NCBI GenBank assembly: GCA_964408435.1
Contig: CAYOZL010000021.1
Coordinates: 1 to 35,396 of the forward strand
Origin: CAYOZL01 sp964408435
Lineage (GTDB): Bacteria; Bdellovibrionota_C; UBA2361; SZUA-149; CAYOZL01
DNA length: 35,396 bases
Reading direction: 5' to 3'
This document shows, one piece after another, positions 31,540 through 35,396 of the stretch. The translations under genes were made by a program, and so were the position numbers. Numbering within the stretch: the stretch's first letter is position 1; the number at the start of each line of letters is the position of its first letter. The notes under the pieces were generated by a model that saw only the letters and a list, made by a program, of their open reading frames with translations, ran no database searches and was not told the origin of the DNA.

Positions 31540-31592
31540 ATTTGCTTCAAATATTTAATATATGGGCCTGGTTTAACTTTTTTGAAGCAAAT
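31540..31592. promoter_or_regulatory. 12-bp perfect inverted repeat upstream of paralogue 2
   Basis: ATTTGCTTCAAA (31540-31551) and TTTGAAGCAAAT (31581-31592) are exact complements across 29 bp. The left arm is inside the 18-bp motif shared with paralogue 1. A T-tract follows the right arm on the plus strand, but no plus-strand gene is nearby, so a regulatory role is preferred over termination. Confidence 0.4.
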
Positions 31593-31665
31593 TTTTTATG
31601 AATAACTGATTTATATAAAGATTAAGGCACTTTAAGGCAGGAAAATTAGAATTAATTTCTTAATC

Positions 31666-32256
31666 TTATTCGCTTAGATGTTGCTCAGATAATTGTTTTA
31701 CTTCATCTAGGGCATGAGTAGTGGATTTCCTAAATGTTGTTTTATTTGGAACCCTGTAGCCTAATTTTCTCTGAAGGTCTGAAGACTCTCCAATATGCGT
31801 AGCAAGTAATTCAATTATCTCATCTGCTTTATACTCCCAGGTAGCTTTAATATTTCTTACTTTTGACTTATCTATCCCAGAATCTTCTATTTCAGAATTA
31901 ACTTCATTTATGTTCTCTTCTAAGTCTCTATGATAATGTTTCATTCTATAGATAGCTTCTTTAATAAACTTTACAGATTTACTCTCTAGGGCTAATTCTG
32001 AATAAGTTATTGCATCTTGAACTTCAACAAGTGACCTGTCTAATGCGCTAAGTGCAGCATGTGCTTCAATTGGCATTGCATGAAAGTAGTCTGATGCAAC
32101 TTCTTCTAAGATTCTTCTTTGTTTTGCTCTTAAATCAAAGCTTTTAGCAACTTTAACTAGTAACTGACTTAGAGTCTTTTTCAAAAATGCTATATGCAGT
32201 AAAACCCCTAAGAATAAAGATGCAATTAAAAACATTGCGAAGTATAAATAACTCAT
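31666..32256 (-). CDS. Single-pass membrane protein, paralogue 3 of 3
   Basis: The 196-residue protein has an N-terminal membrane helix (about 3-23), FDLRAKQRRILEEV, the PIEAHAALSALDRSL segment, ALESKSVKFIKEA, and IKATWEYKADEIIELLA, with the last part ending in TTHALDEVKQLSEQ. Most of the linker is acidic (LEENINEVNSEIEDSG), unlike the basic linkers of the other two. AAAAGG precedes the ATG. The upstream region has GATTC followed by ATTTTT in place of the full 18-bp motif. Function unknown; the three may form a hetero-oligomer or sense different states, which is speculation. Confidence 0.72.
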   Translation of the reverse strand: MSYLYFAMFLIASLFLGVLLHIAFLKKTLSQLLVKVAKSFDLRAKQRRILEEVASDYFHAMPIEAHAALSALDRSLVEVQDAITYSELALESKSVKFIKEAIYRMKHYHRDLEENINEVNSEIEDSGIDKSKVRNIKATWEYKADEIIELLATHIGESSDLQRKLGYRVPNKTTFRKSTTHALDEVKQLSEQHLSE

Positions 32257-32336
32257 TAAAACCTTTTTAAAATATTAAAAATACATTGCCTCACTATGTT
32301 TAGTCGTCAATTCTACATGAAAAGATTCGGGATTTT

Positions 32337-33488
32337 TTAAGAAAAATATAACTCTTCGTAGTTATTAGTTATTTTATCAGAGTCAAATCTGTTAAGAGCG
32401 ATTTCTCGTGCCTTTTTTGAAAATATTTTGTGCTTATTACTATCTTTAAATAGCTCTATAGCTTTACTAGCTATTTGTTTAAAATTACCTGTTTCAACTA
32501 AGTAGCCACTTTCCCCATCAGCAACCACTTCAGGAATCCCACCAACATTAGTGGCAATTACAGGTACTTCACAACTCATAGCCTCAAGGGCAGCTAGTCC
32601 AAAACTCTCTGTTTCGCTAGGTAGTAAAAATAAATCAGAGCAACGTAAGATACTAGTAAAAGAGTTTTGCTTACCTAAAAAACAAACCTTATCACAAATA
32701 TTAAATTCTCTGCAGAGTTGCTCCGCTTTTGATCTTTCTGGCCCATCTCCGATTAATATTAAATAAGATTTAACTTCTTTTTGAATTAAATTAAAAGACT
32801 TAATTACATCTTCAATCCTTTTTACAGGTCTAAAATTAGAGACATGAGTAATAATTTTTAAATCTTCTTTTACTGGGCAACAGCCAATTAGTGTAGATAA
32901 AGAGCTTTTTTCATCAGAATTACCCGGGCTAAAAAGATCTGTATTTACAAAATTAGGAATAATTTCAATTTCCTTATCAGTGTTAAGGTAAAGTTTTTCA
33001 TATGTTGCTTGTTTAAGGTATTTTGACGGGGCAGTAACTATATCACTGTTTTCAATAGAAAATTTAGTAATAGGCAAATAGCTTTGTTCTTTTCCAACAA
33101 GAGTTATGTCTGTGCCGTGTAGTGTTGTGATGACCTTTGGAGCTTTATCTTTTAAGATTTGCTTTGCAAGGTAAGCACTCGTTGCGTGAGGGATGGCATA
33201 ATGCACATGCAAAACATCTAAATTCTCGAAATTACAAACATCAACTATTTTTGAAGTTAGATTAAGAGTGTAAGGCTGATGATCGAAAAGCGGGTAATCT
33301 TTAACTTCTACTTCATGGTAATAGATATTTTGAAATCCGCTAGTAAGTCTTCTCGGTAGGTCGTAAGAAATCACATGAACCTTATGTCCACGCTCAGCCA
33401 TTTTTATTCCAATTTCTGAAGCTACAACCCCACTTCCTCCAAAAGTTGGATAACAACAAATTCCAATTGATAGTTTTTTTCCTCTCAT
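32337..33488 (-). CDS. bshA: N-acetyl-alpha-D-glucosaminyl L-malate synthase
   Basis: BshA joins GlcNAc from UDP-GlcNAc to L-malate, the first step of bacillithiol synthesis. The 383-residue GT4-type glycosyltransferase shows the family N-terminus SIGICCYPTFGGSGVVASEIG, then HVISYDLPRR, VLHVHYAIPHATSAYLAKQ, TTLHGTDITLVG, NFRPVKRIEDVI and the C-terminal PSETESFGLAALEAMSCEVPV with ATNVGGIPEV. Those features match B. subtilis BshA rather than a general GT4. The start is the ATG at 33488; a TTG six bases earlier is less likely. BshB and BshC are not in the window. The bacilliredoxin at 26432 supports the pathway. Confidence 0.93.
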   Translation of the reverse strand: MRGKKLSIGICCYPTFGGSGVVASEIGIKMAERGHKVHVISYDLPRRLTSGFQNIYYHEVEVKDYPLFDHQPYTLNLTSKIVDVCNFENLDVLHVHYAIPHATSAYLAKQILKDKAPKVITTLHGTDITLVGKEQSYLPITKFSIENSDIVTAPSKYLKQATYEKLYLNTDKEIEIIPNFVNTDLFSPGNSDEKSSLSTLIGCCPVKEDLKIITHVSNFRPVKRIEDVIKSFNLIQKEVKSYLILIGDGPERSKAEQLCREFNICDKVCFLGKQNSFTSILRCSDLFLLPSETESFGLAALEAMSCEVPVIATNVGGIPEVVADGESGYLVETGNFKQIASKAIELFKDSNKHKIFSKKAREIALNRFDSDKITNNYEELYFS

Positions 33489-33542
33489 ATGCAATCTAAG
33501 CTATCAAAAAATTGAAATTCCTAGAATGAGCGTTCTATATAG

Positions 33543-33571
33543 TTGAAATCATTAGTTGTTTTTTTTATTAT
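33543..33571 (+). promoter_or_regulatory. Sigma70-type promoter of the 193-residue protein gene
   Basis: TTGAAA (33543-33548) and TATTAT (33566-33571) have an ideal 17-bp spacing. Transcription would start near 33578. It is in the shared intergenic region with bshA. Confidence 0.6.
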
Positions 33572-33614
33572 TTAGCATTATATTAGCACTTTGTTGCAAA
33601 TCAGGAGTACTGTA

Positions 33615-34196
33615 GTGGAACTAAAATCAGAGAAGTTAGAATCAAATAAGTTAGAGTTACGAGCTATAAATTTTGATAATGTATTAGAAGTAAATTCTGC
33701 ATTAGAATTAGTAAGAGATAATCTTGCTTCTGAATTTAGCTGCTTTGAAAATAATGTGTCTGGCAATAAACACAATGACTATGAGCAATATCAAGAATGC
33801 TTAATTGCAGAAAACTTAGTTTCTATTCTTGTATTTATTGAACATCAGGCTATTGCGCATATTGCTTTTAGTTTTGATAAGACTACTGGAGTTTCTAAAA
33901 TTTTTGCACCAGCAATAGATAAGAACATGCTTTATTTAAAGTCTTATATAAATGCAGCGTTTTGGAGAACTTTATCTCGTTTATCTAAGAAACAAGGCTG
34001 GAAAGAAGTAAGTTTTTCTTCATGCTACGCAAATAGCTCAATGAGTACGAAAGAATTCAGAGCACTTTTTACTAAATTAATACCTTCAAAAACAAATCAC
34101 GATAAAATAATTACTCTTAAAGATAGTATTGAAATTATTCATGGTGCTTCGGATCCTATTCAAAGCGCTCAAGAAGATTACGTGGAAGTGGCGTAG
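33615..34196 (+). CDS. Unrecognised 193-residue protein
   Basis: I do not recognise this soluble protein. The start is put at GTG 33615 because AGGAG (33603-33607) lies 7 nt upstream, not at the TTG at 33591. It contains CLIAENLVSILVFIEHQAIAHIAFSFD, then YINAAFWRTLSRLSKKQGWKEVSFSSC and a C-terminal acidic tail (SAQEDYVEVA). The strand-strand-helix pattern is faintly like a GNAT acetyltransferase, but no acetyl-CoA loop (R/Q-x-x-G-x-G/A) is visible, so that is a guess. It is transcribed away from bshA and ends in a hexamer-type inverted repeat. Role unknown. Confidence 0.6.
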   Translation: MELKSEKLESNKLELRAINFDNVLEVNSALELVRDNLASEFSCFENNVSGNKHNDYEQYQECLIAENLVSILVFIEHQAIAHIAFSFDKTTGVSKIFAPAIDKNMLYLKSYINAAFWRTLSRLSKKQGWKEVSFSSCYANSSMSTKEFRALFTKLIPSKTNHDKIITLKDSIEIIHGASDPIQSAQEDYVEVA

Positions 34197-34206
34197 TTAC
34201 TCCTCC

Positions 34207-34380
34207 TAATCATAGTCTTAATCTAAATTCTTCTTCTCCTTCTTAGTCTTAGTCTTGGTCCTAGTCTCAAATCCTAGTCTTATTCTAAAAGATCTTAATA
34301 AATCTCTATGCAATTGCTTTATCCCTTGATCTGTTTTTTAGACCAAGACTAAGATTAAGATTAGGACTAGGATTAGGATT
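34207..34380. repeat. Second copy of the hexamer-type inverted repeat
   Basis: The left arm (about 34207-34290) and right arm (about 34340-34380) consist of (A/G)(A/G)TC(T/C)T-type hexamers in inverted orientation. CTTAGTCTTGGTC on the left pairs with GACCAAGACTAAG on the right. It fills the gap between the 193-residue gene and yebC, and is related to the element at 23533-23700. Confidence 0.65.
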
Positions 34381-34413
34381 TTGGGTGCTCTACTTATAAA
34401 GCTTTTAGTGCTC

Positions 34414-34440
34414 TTGCGTGCTGGTAAATATGCTTATACA
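34414..34440 (+). promoter_or_regulatory. Possible yebC promoter
   Basis: TTGCGT (34414-34419) and TATACA (34435-34440) are 15 bp apart. The -10 ends 10 nt before the preferred ATG at 34451, so the mRNA would start close to the start codon. It lies just downstream of the hexamer repeat. Confidence 0.45.
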
Positions 34441-34450
34441 ATTAGCCCCT

Positions 34451-35200
34451 ATGGGAAGAATGTTCGAAAAAAGAAAAGCTAGAATGTTTAAGAGATATTC
34501 TAAAATGTCTAAAGCTTTTACAAAAATAGGTAAAGAAATAGCAGTTGCAGTTAAACTCGGTGGTCCTGACCCAGAGCATAATTCTAGACTTAGAATTGCA
34601 ATCCAAAACGGTAAGTCAGTTAATATGCCCAAGGATAATATCCAAAACGCAATTAAAAGGGCGAGCGAGAAAGATGCATCTAGTATGGAAGAAGTTTTCT
34701 ATGAAGCTTATGGCCCAGGGGGAGTCGCGCTTTATATTGAAACAGCAACTGATAATACTACAAGAACAGTGGGTAACGTTAGAAGCTTTGTTAACCATAG
34801 GGGAGGCAAGCTCGCTACTAGTGGTGCCCTAGATTTTATTTTTCAAAGAAAAGGTGTTTTTAACATTGCCAAGCCTGAAATAGATTTAGAAGAATTAGAG
34901 CTAGAGTTAATTGACCACGGATTAGAAGAAATGTTTGAGTCTGATGAAGGAGTTTTCATTTATAGTGATTTTACTTCTTTTGGTAGTATTCAAGCTTATT
35001 TAGAGTCTAAAAATATAGAAGTTAAACAAGCCGCTCAAGAAAGAGTTCCACAAAGCTTTGCAGAAGTTTCAGATGAGCAAAGAGAAGAGAATTATAAGTT
35101 AATAGATAAACTTGAAGACGATGATGATGTTCAGCAGGTTTATCATAATATGAAGGAAGACAGCACAGAGGGCGCGGAGGAAGATAGAGACACGGAGTAA
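34451..35200 (+). CDS. yebC: YebC/PmpR family protein
   Basis: The 249-residue protein begins MGRMFEKRKARMFKR and continues SKAFTKIGKEIAVAVKLGGPDPEHNSRL, the usual YebC N-terminus. VYEAYGPGGVALYIETATDNTTRTV and the N-P-rich motifs KNGKSVNMPKDNIQNAIKRA also fit. YebC proteins are conserved cytoplasmic proteins, long called transcriptional regulators, with recent evidence for a translation role. GTG 34418 and ATG 34430 lie upstream in frame, but the family starts at the MGR of 34451. The last 12 codons (from 35162) look like an inserted CTCTGTG-type repeat: STEGAEEDRDTE is a low-complexity acidic tail that the family normally lacks. Confidence 0.93.
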   Translation: MGRMFEKRKARMFKRYSKMSKAFTKIGKEIAVAVKLGGPDPEHNSRLRIAIQNGKSVNMPKDNIQNAIKRASEKDASSMEEVFYEAYGPGGVALYIETATDNTTRTVGNVRSFVNHRGGKLATSGALDFIFQRKGVFNIAKPEIDLEELELELIDHGLEEMFESDEGVFIYSDFTSFGSIQAYLESKNIEVKQAAQERVPQSFAEVSDEQREENYKLIDKLEDDDDVQQVYHNMKEDSTEGAEEDRDTE

Positions 35201-35382
35201 GAAAAAGTTTGAGTATATAATAATGCTTCATTCTCCAAATCGCTTTTAGCGATTTGTCCGAGGCCTACGCGAACTAAATAATTCTTATTTAGCCCGCTTC
35301 AGAATCCAGCATTATTATATACTCAAACTTTTTCTTAATACTATTTACTCTGTGTCTCTGTAAACTCTGTGCTCCCTGTGCT
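35162..35382. repeat. 221-bp composite palindrome at the 3' end of yebC
   Basis: The outer arms are CTCTGTG-type sequences: AGCACAGAGGGCGCGGAG and AGAGACACGGAG on the left, in the yebC coding region, and their near-complements on the right, to 35382. Next, 35198-35227 and 35308-35337 form a perfect 30-bp inverted repeat whose left arm contains the yebC stop codon. The 80-bp centre holds two perfect hairpins: CAAATCGCT/AGCGATTTG (35236-35256) and CTAAATAA/TTATTTAG (35274-35292). The whole would fold into a cloverleaf-like structure in RNA or a cruciform in DNA. There is no transposase and no target-site duplication. Confidence 0.8.
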
Positions 35383-35396
35383 GGTAAAAGGAAAGT

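Noticed and set aside
34545..34832. Open frame of 95 codons overlapping yebC
   Set aside because: Shadow frame inside a convincing YebC coding region; no ribosome site and no recognisable motif.
35198..35337. Integron attC site or insertion sequence
   Set aside because: No GTTRRRY/RYYYAAC core sites, no integrase or transposase frame, and no target-site duplication at the arms.

Overview
The window is AT-rich (roughly one third G+C by eye) and densely coded. It holds 33 complete protein genes, the 3' tail of one more, and one tRNA. Content points to a diderm, heterotrophic bacterium: a type IV pilin behind a sigma54-type promoter, an NfeD/slipin pair, a prfA-prmC-murA block, type II fatty acid synthesis, queuosine synthesis, and two lysine/2-oxoadipate catabolic enzymes. 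Bacillithiol synthase BshA and a bacilliredoxin are also present, so the main low-molecular-weight thiol may be bacillithiol. I lean towards a deltaproteobacterial or Bdellovibrionota-like lineage, but the window has no decisive marker gene.

Layout. 1-2,530: C-terminus of a type II glutamine synthetase, a terminator, a large cysteine-rich protein of a type I associate with CPR/Patescibacteria, then an unrecognised 182-residue gene. 2,716-4,908 (minus): RecD2 helicase. 4,938-10,863 (plus): MBL hydrolase, CoaBC, family-4 uracil-DNA glycosylase, NfeD, slipin, QueA. 11,040-12,921: sigma54-linked pilin, a secreted protein, and a convergent CmoA-like methyltransferase behind a 34-bp palindrome. 13,059-20,224: one long tight cluster, prfA-prmC-murA-Hda-like-fabF-fabH-S33 hydrolase; MurA has Asp at the catalytic Cys position. 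20,325-23,465: P-loop kinase, HglS-like 2-oxoadipate enzyme, secreted DxDxDG-repeat protein. 23,737-23,812: tRNA-Glu(UUC). 23,949-27,467: esterase, Nudix hydrolase, glutaryl-CoA dehydrogenase, bacilliredoxin, thioredoxin-like protein. 27,546-30,155: ABC-2 exporter. 30,152-32,256: three tandem paralogues of an unrecognised single-pass membrane protein. 32,337-35,200: BshA, an unknown protein, YebC.

The intergenic DNA is the most unusual part. At least three families of imperfect palindromic repeats sit at gene ends: a hexamer-based family, a CTCTGTG-type family, and a GGGAACNGATAAC-type family. One palindrome runs into yebC and supplies its last 12 codons. Several genes have a -10-like hexamer only 4-14 nt before the start codon, which suggests leaderless mRNAs. 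I see no CRISPR array, insertion sequence, phage module or rRNA. No complete new defence or metabolic system is demonstrable; the best novelty candidates are the three-paralogue cluster, the cysteine-rich protein between direct repeats, and the repeat-built structure at yebC.
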